Source: Aurantiacibacter suaedae (GTDB lineage: Bacteria > Pseudomonadota > Alphaproteobacteria > Sphingomonadales > Sphingomonadaceae). From it: a stretch of 64,000 nt of DNA. A program made the translations under genes and the position numbers. The stretch's first letter is position 1; the number at the start of each line of letters is the position of its first letter. Location of the stretch: the NCBI RefSeq assembly GCF_005434915.1, contig NZ_SKCG01000004.1, positions 186,001 to 250,000 of the forward strand. The letters run 5' to 3'. Positions 33,687 to 42,603 of this stretch are shown piece by piece. Under the pieces are notes generated by a model. That model ran no database searches and had not been told where the DNA came from. It worked only from the letters and a program-made list of their open reading frames with translations.

Positions 33687-36600
33687 ATGACCGCGAAGAT
33701 TTCACATTTCAGTTCCTTTCGTTCGTTCCGGATGCGGCGGTTAGCTGCAGCCCTGGCCTACAGCACTGCCGCCGGGGCGCTTGTGCTTGGCATGGCGCCA
33801 GCGGCCCATGCGCAGGAATCGAGCGCATCGCTGCGTGGCCGCATCACCGGCGGCGCCACCGAGATCACGGCGATCAGAACCGATACCGGGCAGCGGCGCA
33901 CCGTGCCGGTCTCGGCCGATGGGCGTTACAATTTCGCATCGCTGTCGCCTGGAACCTATCAGCTGGAGGTGACGACCCCTGAAGGCGTGCGCACCAGCGA
34001 CGAGTTCGAGCTCTCGGTGGCGCAGGACGCCGCGCTGGACTTCGACGTGTCCGAACTCGCGCCGCAAGCGCCCGCCAGCGCGGCCGACGATACCGTGGCA
34101 GCTCCAGCCGATGGCGATACGATCTTCGTCACCAGCGCGCGCATCCGCACGCTTGAAGGCGGTGAAGTCGGGGTCGATATTTCCGAACGGCTCATCGAGC
34201 AAATCCCGCAGACCAATCGCAACTTCCTGTCTTTCGCCGATCTCGCGCCGGGTGTGCAGTTCGTCGAAAGCTTCGGCGGCGACCGGCGGCTGCAGGGCGG
34301 CGCGCAAAACAGCAACAGCGTCAACGTCTTCATCGATGGCGTGGGCCAGAAAGACTATGTCCTGCGCAGCGGCGTAACCGGGCAGGATTCCTCTCAGGGC
34401 AATCCTTTCCCGCAGGCAGCGATCGGCGAATACCGGGTTATCAGCTCGAACTACAAGGCAGAGTTCGATCAGGTCAGCTCGGTCGCCATCACTGCCATCA
34501 CCAAGTCTGGCACAAACGAATTCCACGGCTCCGCCTTCGTCGACTTCACCAATCAGGACTTGCGTTCCGCAAGGCCGATCGAATTCATGGGCGACAATCC
34601 CTCGGGAAAGACCGAATCCAAGGATCTGCAATACGGCGGAACGCTTGGTGGGCCGATCATCCCTGACAAGCTGTTCTTTTTCGCAACCTACGAAGGCAAG
34701 GAAATTGTCTCGCCGCGCGATATTACGCCGGGGCTGAACCTGTCGCCCGAAGACTTCCCGGCGGAGTATCAGGATGCCTTCGGCAGTGTGAACGAGATCT
34801 TCAACGAGAACCTCTATTTCGGCAAACTGAACTTCACCCCAGATGCCAGCAACATGTTCGAAGTCTCGCTCAAATACCGGGATGAGGACGGCGAGGATTT
34901 CGGCAGTGGTCTGCGTTCCTACTCCACCCGCACCATCACCAGTGTGAAGGAATGGCGCGGTCTCGCGCGCTGGGAATATAGCGGTGACAACTTTATCAAC
35001 GACCTGAAGTTCGCTTACGAGGACGTCACCTGGAACCCGCGCCCTTTCCTGTTCGAGCCGCGGCTGGTTTTCCGCGCGACGATCCCCGAAGGCGACACGA
35101 TCCGCGAAGATGCCATTCTTGAAACGGGCGGTGGCCGCAACTTCCAGGACAAGGGGCAGGAAGGCTTCCAGATCTCGAACGACTTCACCTGGATCGGGTT
35201 CGAGGGGCATACGATCAAGGCCGGCATCAAGGCGAAATGGGTCACGCTCAATTCCACGCAGCAGAACAGCTTCAACCCGCAATATGTGTTCAACACCTCC
35301 TTCAATCCGGCTGCCCCCGGCAATCCCAACAGTGGCCCGTTCAACGATGAAATCCCCTATGAGGTGAATTTCAGCTCTGTTGTTCCCGGCGGCGACATTT
35401 CGCTCAGTTCCGATACCTTCCAGTTCGGCATCTACGTACAGGACGACTGGGACGTCACCGATCGCCTCACACTCAACCTCGGCGTTCGCTGGGATCTCGA
35501 GCGGACGCCCGACTTCCTCAATTTCGTGCATGATCCGGCCCGCGTGGCGGCGGTGCAGCCGGACAATTATCCCAACCTCGTCAATGCCGATTACGACATC
35601 AACGACTTCATCTCGACGGGCAGCGAACGCAAGGTTTTCTACGGGGCGATCCAGCCGCGGATCGGCTTTTCGTACCTGCTCGACGAAGATGGGCGGTTCA
35701 CCCTGTTCGGCGGCTACGGCCGGTCCTACGATCGCAATCAGTTCGATTTCCTGCAGCAGGAGCTGTTGCAGGGCGCATCCTTCGGGCGGACCTTCCGCTT
35801 CCAGAATGCCGGTGATCCGCGCGGCGAGTGCGCGGCTAGCCCGACCTGCGTACCCTTCGATCCCGTCTACCTGACCGAAGCCGGACGCCAACAGTTGATC
35901 GATGGTGCACCTCCGGGAGCGGGCGGGGAACTGCGCTTCATCGATAACGACCTGAAGCTGCCCTATTCCGATCAATTCAGCCTTGGCGTCCGCAGCCGCT
36001 TCAACCTCGTCAATATCGAGGTCGGCTACCGCCATATCGAAAGCCGCGACGGCTTCGGTTATCTGCTCGGCAATCGTCGTGAAGACGGCTCGTTCTTCCC
36101 GCCGGAAGGCAATCCAGGCTCGCCGTTCGGCTTCCCGCCGAGCCCCTATGGTGCGATTCTGATCGGCACCAACGGGATCAACACCTTCCTGGATTCCAGC
36201 TACCTCAAGGTCGGCAAGACCTATACGCGGACCTCGCCCTGGTCGATCGACGCGACCTACACCTTCACGCTGGCCGAAGAGAACCGCAAGTTCGGCGAAT
36301 ACTTCTCGCTCGATTTCCCCTCGTTCGACGACTACCCGGTTATCCGCTCCGCCGGCGTGCGCAAGCACCGGCTGGTGATCGCGGCGACAGCCGACCTGCC
36401 GTTCGATATCAGCATGGGTGCCAAGTTCCAGCTTTCCTCGCCGCCCTACCTGCAGGCCTTCGTGTCGGATGAAGGCGACCCGCTGTCACGCCGGATCGTC
36501 GCAACCGAAGCGGAAGGCAATCCGGGGCTGTGGGGGTTCCGCCAGCTCGACCTGTCGGCGACCAAGTACATAAACTTGCCGTTCCTGTCCGAAGATATGC

Positions 36601-36749
36601 GGGTCTATGTCCGCGCCGACGTCATCAACGTCCTGAACGATCGCAACTATAATGGTTATAACTCGGTGACCGGCGAGCGCGACCTGAACAATTTCGCGAC
36701 CGACGGCTTCCCTCGCACCCTGAAGATCTCGGCAGGGTTCGAATTCTGA
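33687..36749 (+). CDS. TonB-dependent receptor with N-terminal carboxypeptidase-regulatory-like domain (oligosaccharide importer)
   Basis: About 1020 residues. A signal peptide (LAAALAYSTAAGALVLGMAP, cleavage near AHAQ) is followed by an Ig-like carboxypeptidase-regulatory domain (about 55-115: DGRYNFASLSPGTYQLEV), the plug with LIEQIPQTNRNFLSFADLAP and AITAITKSGTNEFHGSAFVD, and a large barrel ending in ISAGFEF. This is the Oar/SusC-like class used for glycan or peptide uptake. The frame is open more than 400 codons further upstream, antisense to GH3, but the start at 33687 has GGGGAG and a proper signal. It probably imports the oligosaccharides made by the surface hydrolases here. Confidence 0.87.
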   Translation: MTAKISHFSSFRSFRMRRLAAALAYSTAAGALVLGMAPAAHAQESSASLRGRITGGATEITAIRTDTGQRRTVPVSADGRYNFASLSPGTYQLEVTTPEGVRTSDEFELSVAQDAALDFDVSELAPQAPASAADDTVAAPADGDTIFVTSARIRTLEGGEVGVDISERLIEQIPQTNRNFLSFADLAPGVQFVESFGGDRRLQGGAQNSNSVNVFIDGVGQKDYVLRSGVTGQDSSQGNPFPQAAIGEYRVISSNYKAEFDQVSSVAITAITKSGTNEFHGSAFVDFTNQDLRSARPIEFMGDNPSGKTESKDLQYGGTLGGPIIPDKLFFFATYEGKEIVSPRDITPGLNLSPEDFPAEYQDAFGSVNEIFNENLYFGKLNFTPDASNMFEVSLKYRDEDGEDFGSGLRSYSTRTITSVKEWRGLARWEYSGDNFINDLKFAYEDVTWNPRPFLFEPRLVFRATIPEGDTIREDAILETGGGRNFQDKGQEGFQISNDFTWIGFEGHTIKAGIKAKWVTLNSTQQNSFNPQYVFNTSFNPAAPGNPNSGPFNDEIPYEVNFSSVVPGGDISLSSDTFQFGIYVQDDWDVTDRLTLNLGVRWDLERTPDFLNFVHDPARVAAVQPDNYPNLVNADYDINDFISTGSERKVFYGAIQPRIGFSYLLDEDGRFTLFGGYGRSYDRNQFDFLQQELLQGASFGRTFRFQNAGDPRGECAASPTCVPFDPVYLTEAGRQQLIDGAPPGAGGELRFIDNDLKLPYSDQFSLGVRSRFNLVNIEVGYRHIESRDGFGYLLGNRREDGSFFPPEGNPGSPFGFPPSPYGAILIGTNGINTFLDSSYLKVGKTYTRTSPWSIDATYTFTLAEENRKFGEYFSLDFPSFDDYPVIRSAGVRKHRLVIAATADLPFDISMGAKFQLSSPPYLQAFVSDEGDPLSRRIVATEAEGNPGLWGFRQLDLSATKYINLPFLSEDMRVYVRADVINVLNDRNYNGYNSVTGERDLNNFATDGFPRTLKISAGFEF

Positions 36750-36774
36750 CCAGCGGCACCCTCGCCCCCCGCGT

Positions 36775-36807
36775 CCCCGCCCCCACCTCCCCCCGGTGGG
36801 GGCGGGG
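36775..36807 (+). promoter_or_regulatory. Strong intercistronic hairpin that hides the downstream Shine-Dalgarno sequence
   Basis: CCCCGCCCCCACC (36775-36787) and GGTGGGGGCGGGG (36795-36807) form a perfect 13-bp GC stem with a 7-base loop, between the TonB receptor stop and the glucanase start. The only purine-rich Shine-Dalgarno candidate for the glucanase gene (GGGGGCGGGG) is inside the 3' arm. No T-run follows, so it is not a standard terminator; attenuation, mRNA end protection or translational control are possible. Confidence 0.6.
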
Positions 36808-36814
36808 CATAGTG

Positions 36815-38317
36815 ATGCGGGCAGCGACCCTGTCTACTGCCTGCGCGATGCTCGCTGCGTGCGCGGCCGCCACCGATTCACCCCGCACGCTCCCGGTGGA
36901 GGAGCCCGCCGCTCTTGACCGGGCCGAGGTCGAAGCCTTTTCCGAAGACCTCAGCCGCCGGACCTTCCGGTACTTCTGGGAAACCACCGATACCGAGCGC
37001 TGCCTCGCCCCCGATCGGTGGCCCAAAAACCCCTTCTCCTCGATCGCCGCAACGGGCTTCGCTCTAACCGCCTACGGGATCGGGGCGGACCGTGGCTATG
37101 TTTCTCGGCAGGAGGCGGCGGACAGGGTTCGCGACTGCCTCGCATTCTACTGGAACGCACCGCAAGGCCCCGCCGCCAGCGGCGTGGCCGGCCACAAGGG
37201 CTTCTTCTACCATTTCCTGACCAACGAGGATGGAACGCGCTTCGGCAATACCGAACTGTCGACCGTCGATACCGCCCTGATGTTGGGCGGGGTGCTGTTC
37301 GCGCAGAGCTATTTCGACGGCGATGATCCGGTAGAGGCGGAGATCCGCGATCTCGCCGAACGCATCTATCGGCGGGTGGACTGGACATTCGCGCAGCGCG
37401 CCAACAGCGATGCTCCCTCCGCAAACGGTGGTGGGCCGCAGGCGATCACCATGGGCTGGTATCCCGAGCTCGGCGAAAACGGGCAGTACACCACCCACGA
37501 CTGGGTCGGCTATAACGAGGGCATGCTCGTTTATGTATTGGCGGCGGGATCGCCAACCCATCCGGTCGATAAGGCCGCTTGGGACGAAGGCTGGGCCGCG
37601 CAGCTTGAGGAAGACTGGGGCAGCTATTACGGCTACGAATATCTGCAGTTCGAACCGCTGTTCGGCCATCAATACAGCCACGTGTGGATCGACTTTCGCG
37701 GTATCCAGGACGAGTTCATGCGCGGCAAGGGCCTCGACTATTTCGAGAACAGCCGCCGCGCCACACTGAGCCAACGGGCCTACGGTGCAGACAATCCCAA
37801 CGACTGGGTCGGCTATTCCGATCGGCTATGGGGCTGGACCGCTTCCGACGGGCCGACGGCCGCCGCCAACGGGCGCGAGGTCAACGGGCGCGAGCGAACC
37901 TTCATGTCTTACTCCGCCCGGGGCGTGAGCGCCGAACGCGTGGTCGACGATGGCACCATTGTCCCCACCGCAGCCGGCGGCTCGATCCCCTTCGCGCCCG
38001 AGGCGACGCTGCAGGCCCTGATGGCCATGCGTGCCGACTATGGCGAGCGGCTCTACGTGCAATACGGGTTCAAGGACGCGTTCAACCCGAGCTATGTATT
38101 TGTCGAAGAAGGCAGCACCTCAGGCACGGTCGATGCACAATCGGGCTGGGTCGCGCGCGACCATCTCGGCATCGATCAGGGGCCAATCCTGGCCATGCTG
38201 GAGAACCACCGTAGCGAGCTCCTTTGGCGCACGATGCGGAAGAACCCGCATATCCGGCGCGGCCTTGAGCGGCTCGGCTTTACCGAAGGCTGGCTGGAAG
38301 AGCCGAACGCCCCGTAA
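36815..38317 (+). CDS. Glucoamylase-family lipoprotein, GH144-like beta-1,2-glucanase
   Basis: About 500 residues with an N-terminal lipoprotein-like signal (TACAMLAACAAAT). The body matches the PF10091 alpha/alpha-barrel family: SEDLSRRTFRYFWETTD, SSIAATGFALTAYGIG, GFFYHFL, STVDTALMLGGVLFAQSYF, ENSRRATLSQRAYG, and WGWTASDGP. Characterised members of this group (GH144) are endo-beta-1,2-glucanases. An ATG at 36815 and a GTG at 36812 are both possible starts. It follows the TonB receptor by about 65 bases with a strong hairpin between. Its 3' end overlaps the convergent EEP gene by 38 bases. Confidence 0.83.
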   Translation: MRAATLSTACAMLAACAAATDSPRTLPVEEPAALDRAEVEAFSEDLSRRTFRYFWETTDTERCLAPDRWPKNPFSSIAATGFALTAYGIGADRGYVSRQEAADRVRDCLAFYWNAPQGPAASGVAGHKGFFYHFLTNEDGTRFGNTELSTVDTALMLGGVLFAQSYFDGDDPVEAEIRDLAERIYRRVDWTFAQRANSDAPSANGGGPQAITMGWYPELGENGQYTTHDWVGYNEGMLVYVLAAGSPTHPVDKAAWDEGWAAQLEEDWGSYYGYEYLQFEPLFGHQYSHVWIDFRGIQDEFMRGKGLDYFENSRRATLSQRAYGADNPNDWVGYSDRLWGWTASDGPTAAANGREVNGRERTFMSYSARGVSAERVVDDGTIVPTAAGGSIPFAPEATLQALMAMRADYGERLYVQYGFKDAFNPSYVFVEEGSTSGTVDAQSGWVARDHLGIDQGPILAMLENHRSELLWRTMRKNPHIRRGLERLGFTEGWLEEPNAP

Positions 38318-39227
38318 GACGCAGCGATGCCAACACCGGGTAATGGTCCGAGGGCAACCGGCCGCCCCAGTGCTGCGTAACGACCGCGTGGCTATCCACC
38401 ACCCAATCGTCAGTCACGAAGATATGGTCGATCGGCGCCGGCGCGTTTCGCATGATGTCGAAGCCGGTGAACGTGCCGCTCGGGCCGTAGGGCGTTGCCC
38501 GGCTCGCCCGGCGCGTATCGACCATTCCGGCGGCGGCGTCCGTGACCAGCCGCCGATAGGGCTCGCTTTCCGGGTCCGAATTGAAATCGCCCATGACGAT
38601 CGTTGGCAGTTTGGCCCCCGGCCCGGTCGCAACCCACTCGGCGATAAGGGCTGCGCTGCGTTCGCGCGCTTCGCGGCCGACATGGTCGAAATGCGTGTTC
38701 AACGCGCGAATATTCTGTCCGCTGTGCCCGTCGCGCAGGACCGCCCAGGTGGCGATGCGGGGGAACGCCGCATCCCAGCCTTTGCTTGGCTCGTCGGGAG
38801 TGAGCGACAACCAGAACGTACCCGATTGTAAGAGCTCGAAACGATCCTTGTGATAGACCAGCGGGGAGAACTCGCCCTTCTGTTTGCCATCATCACGGGC
38901 GACGCCAACGATCGCATAGTCGGGCAAGGCGAGCGCGAGGTCATCCCTCTGTTCGAGCAGGACCTCCTGCAGGCCGAGGACATCAGGCGCCTCATATTGG
39001 ATCAGCGCCGCGACCAGCTCCTTGCGATGGCGCCAGGCGTTGTCGCCATCCGCATCCGTAGCCAACCGGATATTGAAGGTCATCGCGCGAACCGCTGCCA
39101 CCTCGGTGGCAGGAGGCGAAGAGGAGTGCATCCTGCCTGCGGTGCAGCCAACGAGAGCCGCTGCCATCACAGCCGCCCATGCGCACAGTCGGACGCGCGA
39201 TCTCGACTTGCCCAACACTGCGCTCAT
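38280..39227 (-). CDS. Endonuclease/exonuclease/phosphatase-family lipoprotein
   Basis: About 315 residues. A signal with lipobox (AAVMAAALVGC) precedes a full EEP fold: MTFNIRLATDADG, LQEVLLEQ (metal-binding Glu), NTHFDHVGREAR, IVMGDFNSDPESEPYR and the final SDHYPVLASL. Similar secreted EEP proteins are common in glycan-utilisation loci, where they may remove phosphate or phosphodiester groups; nuclease activity is the alternative. Start at 39227: the ATG overlaps the esterase TGA (39224-39226) and GAGGGG precedes it, so the two are translationally coupled. Confidence 0.85.
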   Translation of the reverse strand: MSAVLGKSRSRVRLCAWAAVMAAALVGCTAGRMHSSSPPATEVAAVRAMTFNIRLATDADGDNAWRHRKELVAALIQYEAPDVLGLQEVLLEQRDDLALALPDYAIVGVARDDGKQKGEFSPLVYHKDRFELLQSGTFWLSLTPDEPSKGWDAAFPRIATWAVLRDGHSGQNIRALNTHFDHVGREARERSAALIAEWVATGPGAKLPTIVMGDFNSDPESEPYRRLVTDAAAGMVDTRRASRATPYGPSGTFTGFDIMRNAPAPIDHIFVTDDWVVDSHAVVTQHWGGRLPSDHYPVLASLRLTGRSALPASLR

Positions 39228-39979
39228 TGCCCCTCGGTCATGCGGTGCTGCTTCAGCAACCACAGATAGAGTTCGGGGTCCTCGTAGGCAGGATCCCATG
39301 CATTATGCCCCAGGTCGGGATAGATGGTGAGCCGCGAGATATGCCCGCCGCAGGCGCGGATCGCGCGCGCCATCGCGAAGCTGCCTTCAGGTTCGACCAC
39401 GTCGTCGCGATCGCCGTGAAACGCCCAGACCGGAATGTCGGTCAGCGCGCAGCCGGTCGCCGGGTCGCCGCGCCCGGCCACCGGCGCCAACGCCGCGAAG
39501 CGATCCGGGTCCGCTGCTCCCCACCGCCAGGTCGCATGGCCGCCGCGGCTGAGACCTGTCAGGTAAACCCGATGCGGATCGATCGGCAACGTCGCGAAAG
39601 CGTGATCGAGGATACGTTCGAGTTTGGCGATATCCCAGTCCTCTTCCGCGGGCAGCAGCGGCGAGATGAGGAGGAAGGGGAAGTCGGGATCGCGGTCGGC
39701 CTGCTTGGGCGGCCCGTGCCGCTTGATGGCATTGATGTCGTCGCCGCGCTCCCCCGACCCGTGCAGAAAGATCATCAGGGGCCACTTGCGCTCGGACTCG
39801 GCGCTGGAGACGCCGCGCGGCACGAACATCTGATAGCGATAGCTGTCGGCATCGATGGCCGGCTGCGGATGTTGTCCCGCTTCCGGTTCGGCTGCGAAAG
39901 CCGGTTGCCCCAAGGCTGCCAGGGCCAGCAGCGCAAGCGCAAACAAACGAGGCAAAACGCAGATATCGAACAACTTCAT
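39224..39979 (-). CDS. Secreted alpha/beta-hydrolase (esterase/prolyl-oligopeptidase-like)
   Basis: About 251 residues with a Sec signal (LFALALLALAALGQPAFA). The alpha/beta-hydrolase core shows the oxyanion loop PLMIFLHGSGERG, nucleophile elbow VYLTGLSRGGHATW (Ser), acid in AFHGDRDDVV (Asp) and the catalytic His in YPDLGHNAWDPAY. It resembles carbohydrate-esterase-1-like and PHB-depolymerase-like enzymes, so removal of acyl substituents from a glycan is plausible. The frame is open to 40021, but the ATG at 39979 starts the signal and has GGAGAGG upstream. A LacI-type operator lies 18 bases ahead of the start. Confidence 0.82.
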   Translation of the reverse strand: MKLFDICVLPRLFALALLALAALGQPAFAAEPEAGQHPQPAIDADSYRYQMFVPRGVSSAESERKWPLMIFLHGSGERGDDINAIKRHGPPKQADRDPDFPFLLISPLLPAEEDWDIAKLERILDHAFATLPIDPHRVYLTGLSRGGHATWRWGAADPDRFAALAPVAGRGDPATGCALTDIPVWAFHGDRDDVVEPEGSFAMARAIRACGGHISRLTIYPDLGHNAWDPAYEDPELYLWLLKQHRMTEGQ

Positions 39980-39996
39980 GACGGCCGCCCTCTCCA

Positions 39997-40010
39997 TGTA
40001 ATCGGTTTCA
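39997..40010. promoter_or_regulatory. LacI-type operator upstream of the esterase/EEP genes
   Basis: TGTAATCGGTTTCA, or TGAAACCGATTACA on the minus strand: one base different from the operator at 33589-33602. It lies between the lacI-type gene and the esterase start, where it can control the esterase-EEP pair. Confidence 0.65.
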
Positions 40011-40061
40011 TTGAGGGTCATGCACTATTGCGCCCGGCAAAGGAACTGCTTCTTGAACCCT

Positions 40062-41060
40062 TCAGGCCAGCGCGCGTGTCGATCCGCGAATAGCTAGCGT
40101 CGGTGCGATGACCAAGCTGTCCGCAGGCTGCAGTTGCTCTCCCGCCATCGCGCGCAGGAGCAGGCGAGCTGCCGTCGACCCCACGCGCACGATATCCGAA
40201 TGGACCGTGGTGAGTTGCGGGAATACGTATCGGGCGAGGGGAATATCGTCGAACCCGGCCAGCAGCAGATCGCGCCCCACCTCGATGCCCGCCTCGCGCA
40301 GTTCCGTCATCAGGTCGACCGCCATCATATCGTTGCCCGCGAAGACTGCGTCATAGTCGTGCCCTTCGGCCAACAACTGTCGGGCCGCCCTGCGGCCGGC
40401 GTCCTCGCGGAAATCGCCGCGCAGGACGAGAGGATCGCTCTGCTGCAAGCGTTCGCGCAGCACGTCGCGGAACCCTCGGTCGCGTTCGCCGGCATCGCGA
40501 TTGCTCTCCGGTCCGGCGAGATGGACGATCCGCCGCGCGCCGCGATCAATCAGGTGTTCGGTAACGAGCCGCGCGCCAAGGTAATTGTCCACTGTCACGA
40601 AGGGGATCGTCGCGTCAGCCGAGCGGGCGTTGAGCAGCACGGTCGGAATATCGCGCGCCAAGGTGTCGGGAATGGTCTCCGCCGTGGAATCGGGCGGCAT
40701 GACCAGCAGTCCGTCAACCCGCCCGCGCATCGCCCGGATTGCCTGCCCGGTCTCCTCCATGCTGCCGTGCATATTGCCCAGCAGCAGGGTTTTGCCCGCC
40801 CCGTGCACCACCAGATCGATGCCGCGGATCATCTCGGAGAAGAACTCGCCAAACAGGTCGGGCAGGATGACACCAATCGTATCGGTACGGCGGCGGGTCA
40901 GGCTGCGCGCGCCGCTGTGCGGGACGTAGTCGAGCTGCCGTGCCGCCGCCTCGATCCGTTCGCGCGTGGGCCGGGTTACGTTCGTCATCCCGTTCAGCGC
41001 GCGCGAGGCGGTTGCGACCGAAACACCCGCCGCCTTCGCAACGTCCCTGATCGTCGTCAT
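40062..41060 (-). CDS. LacI-family transcriptional regulator of the glycan locus
   Basis: A 332-residue repressor. Helix-turn-helix TIRDVAKAAGVSVATASRAL plus hinge helix (YVPHSGARSLTRRRT) are standard for LacI/GalR proteins; the periplasmic-binding-protein-like sensor follows (IGVILPDLFGEFFSEMIRGI, VFAGNDMMAVDLM, LAGFDDIPLARY). It is expected to bind a sugar and release the TGNAAYCGGTTNCA palindromes at 26109, 33589 and 39997. It lies 32 bases after the MFS gene in the same direction, so permease and regulator are probably co-transcribed. Confidence 0.92.
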   Translation of the reverse strand: MTTIRDVAKAAGVSVATASRALNGMTNVTRPTRERIEAAARQLDYVPHSGARSLTRRRTDTIGVILPDLFGEFFSEMIRGIDLVVHGAGKTLLLGNMHGSMEETGQAIRAMRGRVDGLLVMPPDSTAETIPDTLARDIPTVLLNARSADATIPFVTVDNYLGARLVTEHLIDRGARRIVHLAGPESNRDAGERDRGFRDVLRERLQQSDPLVLRGDFREDAGRRAARQLLAEGHDYDAVFAGNDMMAVDLMTELREAGIEVGRDLLLAGFDDIPLARYVFPQLTTVHSDIVRVGSTAARLLLRAMAGEQLQPADSLVIAPTLAIRGSTRALA

Positions 41061-41092
41061 TGCTTACCTTGCCTTCCTTCGCCGCGATCAGC

Positions 41093-42307
41093 CTAGCGCC
41101 GTACGAGGGTGGCCAGCAAGAGCGCGGCGATTACCACCAGCCCCGCAAGGACGATAAAGAGCACACGAAAACCGAACAGCGGGACAAGCGACAGCGCCAG
41201 ACCTGGCATTACCAGCGAGGGAATGGTGTTGGTCAGGTTGAAAATCCCGAGGTCACGTCCACGGGTCGCGGGGCGAGGCAATACCCTGAGCGTCTGGCTG
41301 GAATGCAGCGCCAGAAACACCCCTGCCATGATCCCGAACAGCACGTAACACGCTATGGCGCTCGTCGCATCGCTCGCGCTCGAGAGCAGCACCAAACCGG
41401 TCGCGGCACCGCCAGCGGCAACGGCGAGGGGCAACATCGGCCTGCCCACCGCATCGGACCACCGGCCCGCCAACATCGTAACCGGTACCGATACAAACAG
41501 GACGGCAGTGAAAGTCATCGCGGCCTTGTTGTCGGTCATCGCGGGATCTAGCCGTCGCAGCCAAAGCAGGAGGAATGCAAACAGGCTGGACTCGGCGACC
41601 TGGACCAAAAGGCGGGCAAACCACATTCGCCGTACGCCCGAATTGCCTGTTCGCTCCTGGTCCGCCTCTTCACGCGGTTCGGCCCGATCGCGCGGGGAAA
41701 GGAGGTGGGGCATCGGGGTTGGACGCCCCACGACCAGCACGGGCAGCACCATCGCCGCGACCAGTCCGGCGTTCAGGGCGAGTCGCGTCCCGTGTTCGGC
41801 CAGGCCGGGGATCGTCACCAGCGCGCCGATGAGCGCCCCGATCGCCGGCGCGAACGAGAGCAACCCGCCGAGCAGACCCTTCTGCCCGTCGGGCACGACA
41901 TCGCCAGCCCAGGCGATGAGCGGCGCCAGCATCATGTTGAGCGCGATCTGCCACAATGCGATCAACACCAGCAACACCGGCACGCTGGTCGCGCTGCCCA
42001 ATGCCAGCAGCAGGGCACAGGATCCCGCCAATCCGCCCGCGATCCAGCTGCGCCTCGTCCGGGTGCGGTCGCTTGCCCAGCCGAAGCCGATATTGGAGAG
42101 GCTGGCCACCACCGCGCCGGTAAAAGCGACATAGGCCAGCACCTCGATCGCATCCACGCCGAATTGCGCGCTCGCACGACCCGGCAGCAGCAGGGTCAAG
42201 AACGGAGTGTAGGCCGCAGATCCTCCGGCCACCGCCAGAGCATAGAGCCCCAGGAACCGATGCGACTGGCGCGCCTGATCAGCCTCAGGCGCGCGCGGGG
42301 CAGGCAT
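41093..42307 (-). CDS. MFS transporter (probable sugar permease)
   Basis: About 404 residues with 12 predicted helices and a charged central loop (about 210-225: RAEPREEADQERTGN). The loop-2 signature GFGWASDRTRTRRSW and its repeat in the second half (LAGRWSDAVGRP) are MFS hallmarks. Similar permeases next to LacI genes move oligosaccharides or glucose in sphingomonads. The ATG at 42307 is preferred over the TTG one codon earlier; no strong Shine-Dalgarno is seen. No copy of the LacI palindrome was found upstream. Confidence 0.82.
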   Translation of the reverse strand: MPAPRAPEADQARQSHRFLGLYALAVAGGSAAYTPFLTLLLPGRASAQFGVDAIEVLAYVAFTGAVVASLSNIGFGWASDRTRTRRSWIAGGLAGSCALLLALGSATSVPVLLVLIALWQIALNMMLAPLIAWAGDVVPDGQKGLLGGLLSFAPAIGALIGALVTIPGLAEHGTRLALNAGLVAAMVLPVLVVGRPTPMPHLLSPRDRAEPREEADQERTGNSGVRRMWFARLLVQVAESSLFAFLLLWLRRLDPAMTDNKAAMTFTAVLFVSVPVTMLAGRWSDAVGRPMLPLAVAAGGAATGLVLLSSASDATSAIACYVLFGIMAGVFLALHSSQTLRVLPRPATRGRDLGIFNLTNTIPSLVMPGLALSLVPLFGFRVLFIVLAGLVVIAALLLATLVRR

Positions 42308-42603
42308 CAAATCTAACTGATATGCATTCCATCAATTTAGCCGCTCCTGCCATCGGGGGCCTCTGTGTATGGCCCAGCCTTAGCGATTGTCCGCAAGCTC
42401 TTGGCGTAGTGCAGCGCGCATCGGCCCTCGGCGCAAGCCTTTGCCTATGCGGTGTACATGGCAAATTGCAAGCGCGGATCGCCCGCGAACCCCGCCGCTT
42501 TGCCGCCGGCCCCAGCTCCGTGCCTTTCTGCTTGTCGGTGCAGATGCTGGAGAGGATCGCGACCTCGCGAGGAGGCGTCTATTGGCCAGCGCAGCACGTG
42601 CGC
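42308..42603. other. Intergenic region with no recognisable intact gene
   Basis: Open frames here are short and lack family features. The stretch from about 42480 runs into the recombinase remnant that follows and may include decayed upstream parts of it. Confidence 0.35.

Noticed and set aside
33741-36368. 875-codon minus-strand frame
   Set aside because: Antisense to the TonB receptor gene, with no family motifs; long shadow frames are common in GC-rich DNA.
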